This document shows, piece by piece, positions 26,897-34,271 of a DNA stretch of 38,595 bases. This DNA comes from Candidatus Zipacnadia bacterium (lineage in GTDB: Bacteria; Armatimonadota; Zipacnadia; JALGUG01): contig JALGUG010000072.1 of the NCBI GenBank assembly GCA_029820995.1, positions 1 to 38,595 of the forward strand. The letters are read 5' to 3'. The stretch's first letter is position 1; every line of letters starts with the position of its first letter. The notes below the pieces were generated by a model. The model worked only from the letters and a program-made list of their open reading frames with translations. It had not been told where the DNA came from and did not search any database. The translations under genes were made by a program, and so were the position numbers.

Positions 26897-28381
26897 ATGC
26901 TCGAAACCGTTGACCTGTCGCTCAAGCTGTCCAAACAGGAGTACCGCGAGGCCTTCGAGCCCCTGTCCATACGACTCGCCGAACTCCAGCGCGAGGCCCG
27001 CGCGGCCGGCGTGCCGGTAATTGTGGTGTTCGAAGGCTGGCAGGCCTCCGGGAAGGGCACCTGCATCAACCGCCTCACCAACGTCCTGGACGCTCGCGGC
27101 TTCAAGGTCCACTATACCATCGAGCCGAACGAAGAGGAGCGCCTCCGCCCCTGGATGTGGCGCTTCTGGACCAAGCTCCCGCCGCGCGGCGCCATCGCCA
27201 TCTTCGACCATAGCTGGTACCGGCGGGTTCTCCTCGAGCGCCTCGACGGCACGGTATCCGAGGACGAGTGGCGCCGGGCCTATGACGAAATCCTCCAGTT
27301 CGAGCGCCAACTGATCCAGGACGGTGCCGTGATCGTCAAGTTCTGGATGCACATCAGCAAGAAGGAACAGAAGCGGCGGTTCAAGAGGCTGGAAAAGGAC
27401 CCGGCTCTGGAGTGGCGCATCACCAAGACCGACTGGCGTCGCCATAACCGCTACGACGATTTGCTGGCCGCGGTCGAGGAAATGCTCCAGCGCACCAGCA
27501 CCGCTCAGGCGCCCTGGACCGTCGTGGAAGCCACCAACAAGCGCTTCGCCCGTGTCAAGGTCGCCGAGACGATCATCGCCGCCTGCGAGCAGGGCCTCCA
27601 GCGCGCCGCAATCCAAAACGAGGCTCCGGCCGTCGAGCCGGTCGAACCCCCGGATCGCAGCAACCCGCTGTCCCGCGTTGATCTCTCACTGCACCTGGAG
27701 CGAGACGAGTATCAGCAGCAACTCAATGAGCTCCAGGACCGCCTGTTCCACCTGGAGCACGAAATCTACACCGCGCGCGTTCCCGTGGTCATTGTCTACG
27801 AGGGCTGGGATGCCGCCGGCAAGGGCGGGAGCATCCGCCGACTGACCCGCGGGCTCGACCCCCGAGGTTACGAGGTCGTCCCGTACGGCGCTCCCACCGC
27901 CGAGGAGAAGCAGTACCACTACCTCTGGCGCTTCTGGCGCAATCTCCCCAAGGCGGGGCACATCACGATCTTTGACCGCAGTTGGTACGGCCGCGTGATG
28001 GTCGAACGCGTCGAGGGCTTCTGCTCGGCCGCCGAGTGGCAGCGCGCCTACCAGGAGATCAACGAGTTCGAGGCGCAGCTCGCGGCCTTCGGCACCGTCA
28101 TCGTCAAATTCTGGCTGCACATTAGCAAAGACGAGCAGCTTCGCCGCTTTGAGGAGCGTCAGGCCGTTGAATACAAACGTTGGAAGATTACCGACGAGGA
28201 CTGGCGCAACCGCGAAAAGTGGGATCAGTATGAGCGCGCGGTCAGCGATATGATCCAGCGCACCAGCACGGTCTACGCCCCCTGGACGATTGTCGAGGGC
28301 AACTGCAAGCTGTACGCCCGCGTCAAGGCTCTCCGCACCATCGCCGACGCCGTCGAAGCCGCCCTCAAACATGCCTCCTGA
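26897..28381 (+). CDS. pap: Two-domain polyphosphate kinase 2 (polyphosphate:AMP phosphotransferase type)
   Basis: This 494-residue protein has two tandem PPK2 domains, as in class II PPK2 enzymes, which phosphorylate AMP to ADP with polyphosphate. The N-terminal domain has Walker A GWQASGKG (47-54) and a degenerate lid motif DHSWYRRV (104-111). The C-terminal domain has canonical GWDAAGKG (303-310) and DRSWYGRV (360-367). The first domain is thus probably structural and the second catalytic. ATG 26897 is chosen with GGAGG 11 bases upstream. The longer frame from 26813 adds an Arg-rich, non-homologous stretch. It is the last gene of the plus-strand run and convergent with the hydrolase-like gene at 28539. 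Confidence 0.93.
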   Translation: MLETVDLSLKLSKQEYREAFEPLSIRLAELQREARAAGVPVIVVFEGWQASGKGTCINRLTNVLDARGFKVHYTIEPNEEERLRPWMWRFWTKLPPRGAIAIFDHSWYRRVLLERLDGTVSEDEWRRAYDEILQFERQLIQDGAVIVKFWMHISKKEQKRRFKRLEKDPALEWRITKTDWRRHNRYDDLLAAVEEMLQRTSTAQAPWTVVEATNKRFARVKVAETIIAACEQGLQRAAIQNEAPAVEPVEPPDRSNPLSRVDLSLHLERDEYQQQLNELQDRLFHLEHEIYTARVPVVIVYEGWDAAGKGGSIRRLTRGLDPRGYEVVPYGAPTAEEKQYHYLWRFWRNLPKAGHITIFDRSWYGRVMVERVEGFCSAAEWQRAYQEINEFEAQLAAFGTVIVKFWLHISKDEQLRRFEERQAVEYKRWKITDEDWRNREKWDQYERAVSDMIQRTSTVYAPWTIVEGNCKLYARVKALRTIADAVEAALKHAS

Positions 28382-28400
28382 CGCAACACCGTTCAGACCT

Positions 28401-28440
28401 CAGCCGTCAGTCGTTGGTGGCTAGCTCATTGCTGACCACC
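28401..28440. repeat. Intergenic-type CAGC/GCTGA repeat block, copy 3
   Basis: CAGCCGTCAGTCGTTGG followed by CTCATTGCTGACCACC resembles the repeat blocks at 19941-19980 and 24102-24139. It lies in the 157-base convergent gap and runs directly into REP-like copy B. No gene or clear terminator was seen in this gap. Confidence 0.4.
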
Positions 28441-28441
28441 G

Positions 28442-28484
28442 GAAGTTGTTTGATAGCCTCTGTAGCAGCGCGTTCACGCGCGAT
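28442..28484. repeat. REP-like dispersed element, copy B
   Basis: A 24-base leader starting GAAGTTGTTTGATAGCC is followed by a perfect hairpin GCGCG-TTCA-CGCGC (28468-28481) and GAT. It shares 19 of 24 leader bases with copy C, the identical TTCA loop, and the downstream phrase TGGTCGTTGAG or a variant of it. It could act as a terminator or mRNA stabiliser in the convergent gap. Confidence 0.55.
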
Positions 28485-28538
28485 TGCCCTTGGTCGTTGA
28501 GCTTATGACACGACCTCTAATCGCTCCTCGCCGTTCAC

Positions 28539-30797
28539 TCACCGTGAGCGATACAGGTGCACAGCATAGGGATGGAACTCATCCCTGAGCTCGCCCGCAC
28601 GGCTGTGCACCACGCGGTTCTCGAACAGCACCTCCCAATCCGCCGCGCCGCTCACCGGGACGCTGATACTCGCCTCCTGAAACATGTCGGTCGGATTCAC
28701 TCCCACGATGTACAGACGGCCCTCGTGGTGCCAGACCCTGGCCTCCACGCCCTCCCCGCGCACCTTAGCTGGACCGAGGCTCAGCCCATCAGTCAGCGCC
28801 GGCTCCAGCGCGTGCAGCCGCTTGTTGGTGCCGCCCATGGACTGCCACAGGCGCGGCGCATCGCGTGTGATCAGATATGCCGGCCGATCGCGGTGCGAAA
28901 TTGTCTGAAAGCTGCGGAACACCAGGCCGTTGGCCCCATGCACCAGCGCCAGAAAGGTCAGGCACCGATGCTCCTCCGGGGTAGGGTTGCGCCCCGCTCC
29001 GTCAACCGGCAGATTCCGGTCCAGGCTAAAGTGCGTCCCGATGCTTTGAATGCTGGCCCAAACCGGCTTGGCTCCGCGGACCGCCGCGTGCGCCAGGTCC
29101 AGATCATGGGCCAGAGTCTGCAGCGGCGCGACCGGCACGATATCGCTCTCGACGAGCAAGATGTCGCAATCGCCCGCGTACTCGCGGTAGTATGTGGGCG
29201 ACCCCAACGCCGCCACCACGGGCCGCACCGGATCGCGCCGTCGCAGCAACTCGTAAATCGGCGCAAACAGGCCCGGGGACATCAGTGCCTGACCGGGACG
29301 GCGGAAGATCTCATAGCCTAAGAGGCCCGAGCGCGCTCCGAACTTCTCGTGCACGCGGCCCCAGAACTCCTCGACGTTGGAATCCGACTGCACCACGTAC
29401 CCCAGACCGAGACGCTCCGCTTCCTCGGCATATGCCGTGTAGCAGGCCCGATAGGGCGCCAGAACGCTATTGAAACCTGTTTGGGCCGCGGTTTCCAGGT
29501 CCTCCTGGATCAACACACCCGCCAGCATCAGCGGAAACAGCTTCTTGCCGTCGCGCCGGAGCAAGAGGTCGGCTCCGTAGCCGAATTCGTGCGGCGCGGC
29601 CGGTGCCTGCCGAAACACCAGCGACTGCGTCGCCTCGGTCTTGCCGTTGACCTCCGCCTGCAGCCGCACCTCGTATTCGCCTGTCAGGAGCTTACCCGGA
29701 TCAAGCGTTACCGTGAACTCCTGCCGGCCCACTCGTGTCAGCCGCTGCACCTTCCCCTCGCCCAGTGCCGGACCGGCGCCATGCACGCTGGCCACCACAT
29801 CCATCTTGGACGCCAGCGCCTCCGCCGCGTTTACCCGTCCGCGCACCACAACTTTGGTCTCGCCCAGCAAGGGCAGGCGCGTGCCCCGGAAAGCCGGCGA
29901 GACGATTTCCGCATCAAACAGCCCGGGCACCGTCACAACTCGGCGATCATACACGGCCTCCCCGGTCTCGTCCGTCAAAACGTACTCTAACTGCTGCGTT
30001 TCCTCCACCGGAAGATCGTACTCCAGGCTCAGTTCGCCGTCAGCCGCAGCTTTCAGCGACAGGCTCTTCTTCCAAGTCCGCGGTTTGCGCTTCGCCGAAC
30101 GCAGAACGAACCGGCCGCGAACCGTGACGGGCTTCTCGGTGCCGTTCTTGACCGCGACAACGATCCGCCGCTTTCCGGAGAAGCTCTGCACCTCGCCCAG
30201 TGCCTTCAGGCTGCTTGTGACTTCCGCCGGAAACCGGCGCACGCTGACGGCGTCAACCAGGAAGGTGCCGTCGGCCGCGACCTTGAGCAACAGCACCGCC
30301 TGCCGTACACCGGGCGTGAGGTCCACGACCCAGGAGAAGTGCCGCCAGTCCTTCGCGCCCTGTACCAACTTCGCCACATCTTGCAGTCGGGGAGTATCCC
30401 AACCGCGTTCGCGGAAGTCTTGCCGGAAAGTGACCAGTTCAACCTGTGCCGCCGGGTGCCCGGCGGTCTTGTACCAACAGCCGATGATCAGCCGGTCCGG
30501 CGGGTCCGGCTGCAGCTCCAGGGGCCAGCACGAGACCCCGAAGTTCACCGGTCCGGTCTTGGACGTCACAGCCAGCGCCCGCTTCCCGCGGTACGCCTTC
30601 TTCGTGAGGCCGACCTCTGTCGGGACCTCGGGGCCCCAGCGGCGCACCTGCCAGCTCTCCGGCAGGCCGTCAGCCGTCATCGCCTCAAAGGACGGGTTCG
30701 CCACCAGATTCTGCGCAGCCGCCGCCCCAGCGACCAGTGCCCACAGCGACAGAACCGCCCCAATCAGCCGCGTTCGGTCACGCAATCGTTGCTTCAC
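28539..30797 (-). CDS. Exported glycoside-hydrolase-like protein, probable pseudoenzyme
   Basis: This 752-residue protein starts at GTG 30797 with GAGG 5 bases upstream and a signal peptide (about 1-29). An N-terminal CBM4/9-like domain (NLVANPSFEAMTADGLPESWQV) is followed by beta-sandwich modules. A C-terminal TIM-barrel-like domain (about 415-700) resembles putative hydrolases of Planctomycetes and Verrucomicrobia, with KPVWASIQSIG and PTPEEHRCLTFLALVHGANGL. Those homologues usually have W-Y-x-x-D-E-P at the strand-4 acid/base site. Here it reads YEIFRRPG (495-502), so the acid/base Glu seems lost. A longer frame to 30884 lacks a signal at its start. It may bind carbohydrate rather than cut it. 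The family match is from memory. Confidence 0.75.
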   Translation of the reverse strand: MKQRLRDRTRLIGAVLSLWALVAGAAAAQNLVANPSFEAMTADGLPESWQVRRWGPEVPTEVGLTKKAYRGKRALAVTSKTGPVNFGVSCWPLELQPDPPDRLIIGCWYKTAGHPAAQVELVTFRQDFRERGWDTPRLQDVAKLVQGAKDWRHFSWVVDLTPGVRQAVLLLKVAADGTFLVDAVSVRRFPAEVTSSLKALGEVQSFSGKRRIVVAVKNGTEKPVTVRGRFVLRSAKRKPRTWKKSLSLKAAADGELSLEYDLPVEETQQLEYVLTDETGEAVYDRRVVTVPGLFDAEIVSPAFRGTRLPLLGETKVVVRGRVNAAEALASKMDVVASVHGAGPALGEGKVQRLTRVGRQEFTVTLDPGKLLTGEYEVRLQAEVNGKTEATQSLVFRQAPAAPHEFGYGADLLLRRDGKKLFPLMLAGVLIQEDLETAAQTGFNSVLAPYRACYTAYAEEAERLGLGYVVQSDSNVEEFWGRVHEKFGARSGLLGYEIFRRPGQALMSPGLFAPIYELLRRRDPVRPVVAALGSPTYYREYAGDCDILLVESDIVPVAPLQTLAHDLDLAHAAVRGAKPVWASIQSIGTHFSLDRNLPVDGAGRNPTPEEHRCLTFLALVHGANGLVFRSFQTISHRDRPAYLITRDAPRLWQSMGGTNKRLHALEPALTDGLSLGPAKVRGEGVEARVWHHEGRLYIVGVNPTDMFQEASISVPVSGAADWEVLFENRVVHSRAGELRDEFHPYAVHLYRSR

Positions 30798-30852
30798 GCT
30801 CGCCTCGCCCACGACGTTCCTCCCACTGACCCGGTGCCTCACTGCCACACTA

Positions 30853-30904
30853 GAAGTTGCTTCATAACCCCCGTAGGATAACATAGAGCGCCTTCAGGCG
30901 CGAT
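30853..30904. repeat. REP-like dispersed element, copy C
   Basis: A leader starting GAAGTTGCTTCATAACC is followed, after a 9-base insertion relative to copy B, by a perfect hairpin GCGCC-TTCA-GGCGC (30888-30901) and GAT. It lies in the 165-base gap between ridA and the hydrolase-like gene, which otherwise holds nothing recognisable. Confidence 0.55.
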
Positions 30905-30962
30905 GCCTTTGCGGCGGCGGTCGCGCGATGGTCGTTCGTCGTTGAGGTCACGCAACCCACCA

Positions 30963-31355
30963 CTAGTCAATGCACGCCACCGCGTCCACCTCAATGTCCA
31001 CGTCCAGCGGAAGCCTCCCAACCTGCACTGTGCTCCGCGCCGGCGGCGCTTCGTCGAAATACGTAGCGTAGATGCCGTTGAACTCCTTGAAGTTCTCTAT
31101 GTTACTGAGGAACACGCCGGTCTTCAGAACGTTCCCCATGCTGCTGCCCGCGTCTTCGAGCACGGCCTTCAAGTTGTCCAGGCAGCGGCGCACCTGGTCG
31201 CCGAAGCTGGTGCGCACCACCTCTCCAGTTGCCGGATCTATCGGCACCATGCCGGAGGCGAACACCAGGTCTCCATGACGCACCGCATGGGAATAAGGGC
31301 CCACGGCTTCCGGCGCGCGGCTGCTATTCAGGGCCTGCCGGTCTTTTCCTGCCAT
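30963..31355 (-). CDS. ridA: RidA/YjgF family enamine-imine deaminase
   Basis: This 130-residue protein of the YjgF/YER057c/UK114 family hydrolyses reactive enamine/imine intermediates released by PLP enzymes. Motifs: EAVGPYSHAV, VFASGMVPIDPATGEVV, LKTGVFLSNIENFKEFN, and PPARSTVQV with the substrate-binding Arg107, followed by DIEVDAVA. The length fits the trimeric RidA barrel. ATG 31355 has GGAGGGAG a few bases upstream. It is divergent from the RqcH gene. It may share a transcript with the hydrolase-like gene, but 165 bases with a repeat element lie between. Confidence 0.95.
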   Translation of the reverse strand: MAGKDRQALNSSRAPEAVGPYSHAVRHGDLVFASGMVPIDPATGEVVRTSFGDQVRRCLDNLKAVLEDAGSSMGNVLKTGVFLSNIENFKEFNGIYATYFDEAPPARSTVQVGRLPLDVDIEVDAVACID

Positions 31356-31469
31356 TGCTCTCCCTCCAGAACTGTCCTATGATGTAGGAGCGCAGAGTAG
31401 GAATGGTTCTGACCGACTAGTTTCGCGCCAAGCAGAGCCAGACCTCCCGCGCCGCACTCACGAACGATC

Positions 31470-33191
31470 ATGACCTTCGACAGTCTAATGCTTCATGCCG
31501 TCTGCGAGGAACTGCGCGCCCGGCTCACAGGCGCGACGGTGGACGATGTTGTCCAGCCGATCCACGACGAGGTCTACCTGAGCTTCGGCCGCGGTGGCGT
31601 GCGCGGGACGATGGTGCTGTCCTCGTCGGCTGAGTATGGGCGGGTGCACCTGGTGACCAGTGTCCCCGTCTCCCCGTCGAAGCCCTATCCCTTTTGCTCC
31701 GCTCTGCGCCGCCACCTGCGCGGCGCGCACCTCGAACGCCTGGAGCAGGTGGGCTTCGACCGGATCCTCCAGTTGCACTTCACGCATTGCGAGGGCTACG
31801 GGCCCGAGTGCCGCCGCGTGCTCATCGCCGAGATCATGGGCCGCCATGCCAACCTGGTGCTCGTGGGCCCGGAGGGCGAAATCCTAGCCTGCGCCAAGCA
31901 TGTCACCAGCCGCGTGAACCGCTACCGCGAGACCTTGCCGGGCTTGCAGTATGTCCCGCCCCCGAGCGGGGAGCGGATCAATCCCCTGGCGCAAGAGGCT
32001 CCCCCGGAGCCGCAGCGCGGCGAGCTGACCGCCGAAGATTGGCTGCAGCGCCGCCTGATGGGCGCCTCGCCCGTGCTCCGAGCGGAGGTCCTGGTCCGGG
32101 CTGCAACCCGGCAAGCGCAGGGCGAACCCTCTTGCCCTGAGCTGATTGGCCTCGTCCGGGAGCTTGTCACGGAGGCGACGTCAGCGCCCCACTCGTATCT
32201 GTACGCCCGACCGGGAGACGAGACGCGCACGCCGGTCCTGGCGTATCCCTTGAAGCTGCAACACCGGCCCGAGGAACTGCTGGACCAGCGAGATAGCCTC
32301 AGCGAAGCCCTCGAGGGACTGGTTACGCTCCAGCGACAGGCCCGGCTGTTGCGCGTGCGATCCGAGCACCTTGTGGCACGGATCAGGGCCGCTTCGACCC
32401 GAGTCCGGCACGCGCTACGCAAGTGCAAAGCTTCGCTGGAGAACACGCGGAACTGGCCACAGTGGAAACGATATGGCGAACTACTACTCGCTTACGCCGG
32501 GCAGCTCTCTCCCGGTCTTTCCCAGGCCGTGGTAGCCGATTACTTCGACCCAGGTCAGCCGCTGGTCACTATCGAGCTGAATCGGGATCTATCCGTGCCG
32601 GCGAACGCTCAGAGATACTTTGACCGCTACAAGCGCGCCCGGCGGGCCCAACAGCACCTGGAGCAGCGAATCAACACACTTACCAAGCGCCTGCAGCGGC
32701 TGGACCAGGGGTACCGCAGCGCCCGGACTGCTCCCTCTGTGGGCGAAGTCGAGGCCGTTGCTGACTGGCTGGAGCGCACCGGCGTGCTACCACCCGAGAA
32801 GCCCCGCCGCTCGCAGCGGACTCCCACGGAACCGTGGCGGGTCACCACAACCCGCGACGGCATCCCGATCATCTACGGCAAGACCGAGGAGCAGAACGAG
32901 GCAGTCCTCAAGGCCGCCCGCCCTCGCGACGTGTGGTTTCACGTCCGCGGCGCGCCCGGTGGACACGTCATCGTTCGCTGGGAAAAGGACCCTGCCGATC
33001 TGCCACGCGGCGCCCTCTCCCACGCCGCCTCCTTGGCCGCCGCGCTGTCCAAGGTCGGCGCCTCGGGCCCCGTCGAGGTGGATTACACTGCGCGCAAGTA
33101 CGTCACCAAACGGCGCGGCGCCGGACCAGGGCAGGTAACCTATACCAACGCCAAGACCGTGCTCGTGGCGCCGCGTGGGCAGCCGCCTTGA
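31470..33191 (+). CDS. rqcH: NFACT family ribosome quality-control protein RqcH
   Basis: This 573-residue protein is homologous to bacterial RqcH and eukaryotic Rqc2/NEMF. These bind stalled 50S subunits with peptidyl-tRNA and add C-terminal alanine tails that mark nascent chains for decay. The N-terminal NFACT-N domain covers about 1-200 and includes Asp97-Arg98 (GFDRIL), the residues needed for tailing in Bacillus RqcH. A helical/coiled-coil middle follows (about 270-430). The C-terminal NFACT-R (DUF814) domain covers about 445-570, with TTTRDGIPIIYGKTEEQNE and DVWFHVRGAPGGHVI. No clear ribosome site precedes the ATG. The gene is convergent with the BON-like gene, five bases away. Confidence 0.95.
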   Translation: MTFDSLMLHAVCEELRARLTGATVDDVVQPIHDEVYLSFGRGGVRGTMVLSSSAEYGRVHLVTSVPVSPSKPYPFCSALRRHLRGAHLERLEQVGFDRILQLHFTHCEGYGPECRRVLIAEIMGRHANLVLVGPEGEILACAKHVTSRVNRYRETLPGLQYVPPPSGERINPLAQEAPPEPQRGELTAEDWLQRRLMGASPVLRAEVLVRAATRQAQGEPSCPELIGLVRELVTEATSAPHSYLYARPGDETRTPVLAYPLKLQHRPEELLDQRDSLSEALEGLVTLQRQARLLRVRSEHLVARIRAASTRVRHALRKCKASLENTRNWPQWKRYGELLLAYAGQLSPGLSQAVVADYFDPGQPLVTIELNRDLSVPANAQRYFDRYKRARRAQQHLEQRINTLTKRLQRLDQGYRSARTAPSVGEVEAVADWLERTGVLPPEKPRRSQRTPTEPWRVTTTRDGIPIIYGKTEEQNEAVLKAARPRDVWFHVRGAPGGHVIVRWEKDPADLPRGALSHAASLAAALSKVGASGPVEVDYTARKYVTKRRGAGPGQVTYTNAKTVLVAPRGQPP

Positions 33192-33196
33192 CGCGA

Positions 33197-33442
33197 TTAC
33201 TCCATCCGGAGATTGCGGTCCGTCACCTCCCGAACCCCGGGCAACGCCAGGATAATGTCCTTCACCGTCTCCAGCTCCCGTTTGACATCCAGACCGCGCC
33301 TGACCGGATTGGCCTTGAGCACCCCGCTTAAGTCAACCACGTTATTGATGCACGTCACGACCAGCCGGGATGTGTCCAAGTCGTTGCGCTTGGCGATCTC
33401 GCGCCATACCCGTCGCCACATCTGCTTGTCCTCGAGTGGCAT
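33197..33442 (-). CDS. Small BON-domain-like protein
   Basis: This 81-residue protein looks like one BON fold: the strand LVVTCINNVVDLSGVL, a helix DVKRELETVKDII, then LPGVREVTDRNLRM. BON domains bind membranes or lipids, but this one has no signal peptide. ATG 33442 (MPLEDKQMW) is chosen because GGGGTGAGG lies 3-11 bases upstream. A longer form from 33493 would overlap the upstream zinc-ribbon gene by 17 bases. It is the last gene of the minus-strand run and likely cotranscribed with the zinc-ribbon gene. The family assignment is by pattern only. Confidence 0.6.
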   Translation of the reverse strand: MPLEDKQMWRRVWREIAKRNDLDTSRLVVTCINNVVDLSGVLKANPVRRGLDVKRELETVKDIILALPGVREVTDRNLRME

Positions 33443-33476
33443 CTGCCTCACCCCTTCCGCCAGTTCGCCAGGCCCC

Positions 33477-34199
33477 TTAGGGCATGACGTCAATCTTCTC
33501 TTGCCACTGGCCCAGAAGACGACCTAGCTCCGCCCACACGGACAGCGAGAAGTCGAGCTGCCCAAAGGTCTGAGGCGCAAAGGTGATCGTCACGTCCTGC
33601 GAAGTGTTCGGCGGCAGCTTGTCCGGAAACGTGAGATAAACGGCCTTACCCCGCTGCTCCTGTCGCGCCAGTGGGGCAATTTCGACCAGCTTGAACCGCT
33701 GCAGCACGGTGCGGTCCAGTCGGATCTGCACCGCAGCAGGACGCGTCGAGCTGCGGTTTGCCAGGGTCATCAGGACGTCGAAGGTCCGGTCCTGCACGCA
33801 ATCCGTGGGAATATAGACCCGCGTCACGAACACCTCAATATCTGCCGCCGGCCTCGTCGTACGCCAGATCAAGATGACGGCGACGAGCACCACGACCGCC
33901 GTTCCCAACCCCGTGGCCAACCAGAAGGGCCGTCCCAGCGGCTGCCTCTCAGCCGACGGCTCCCCCGGCTCCTCCAGGGCCAGCGAGCTGCGGAATTGGG
34001 GACACGCCGTGCGCGCATCGGGGTCGGTAACCACGTCTACGCCTGAATTCGGATTGAGACAAGCCCCGCTGGAGCCCTGATACGACACGCAGTAGCGGCA
34101 GCGTTGCGTATTCGTGCCGCAGCGATGGCACACCGGGTACGTGGCGTACCCCTCGGCCATCAGCATGCCGCATTTGGGACAGCGGAGCCTGAGCGCCAC
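33477..34199 (-). CDS. Zinc-ribbon single-pass membrane protein
   Basis: This 240-residue protein of unknown function has an N-terminal zinc ribbon (CPKCG at 7-11 and CHRCG at 24-28). Further cysteines follow at 34, 37, 47 and 65, possibly a second metal site. A single transmembrane segment lies at about 92-112. The C-terminal half (about 120-240) looks like an Ig-like beta-sandwich (FDVLMTLANRSS, LPPNTSQDVTITFAPQ) outside the membrane. Start GTG 34199 has GGAGG 8 bases upstream. It lies 72 bases after the E1 gene and upstream of the BON-like gene. No family name was recognised. Confidence 0.7.
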   Translation of the reverse strand: MALRLRCPKCGMLMAEGYATYPVCHRCGTNTQRCRYCVSYQGSSGACLNPNSGVDVVTDPDARTACPQFRSSLALEEPGEPSAERQPLGRPFWLATGLGTAVVVLVAVILIWRTTRPAADIEVFVTRVYIPTDCVQDRTFDVLMTLANRSSTRPAAVQIRLDRTVLQRFKLVEIAPLARQEQRGKAVYLTFPDKLPPNTSQDVTITFAPQTFGQLDFSLSVWAELGRLLGQWQEKIDVMP

Positions 34200-34271
34200 G
34201 CATCACCACCTCCACTCTCGCACGGCCGGCCTCTCTCCGAGACGCTGCCCGCCCGCACGTTGACTGGGCTT

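Noticed and set aside
25805-27616. 603-codon open frame on the minus strand
   Set aside because: It lies antisense to the aldo/keto reductase and PPK2 genes, has no recognisable motifs, and reflects high GC. The plus-strand genes have intact catalytic motifs and ribosome sites.
31381-31400. TGTAGGAGCGC upstream of ridA, resembling the start of a REP unit
   Set aside because: It lacks the hairpin and the leader seen in the three accepted copies.
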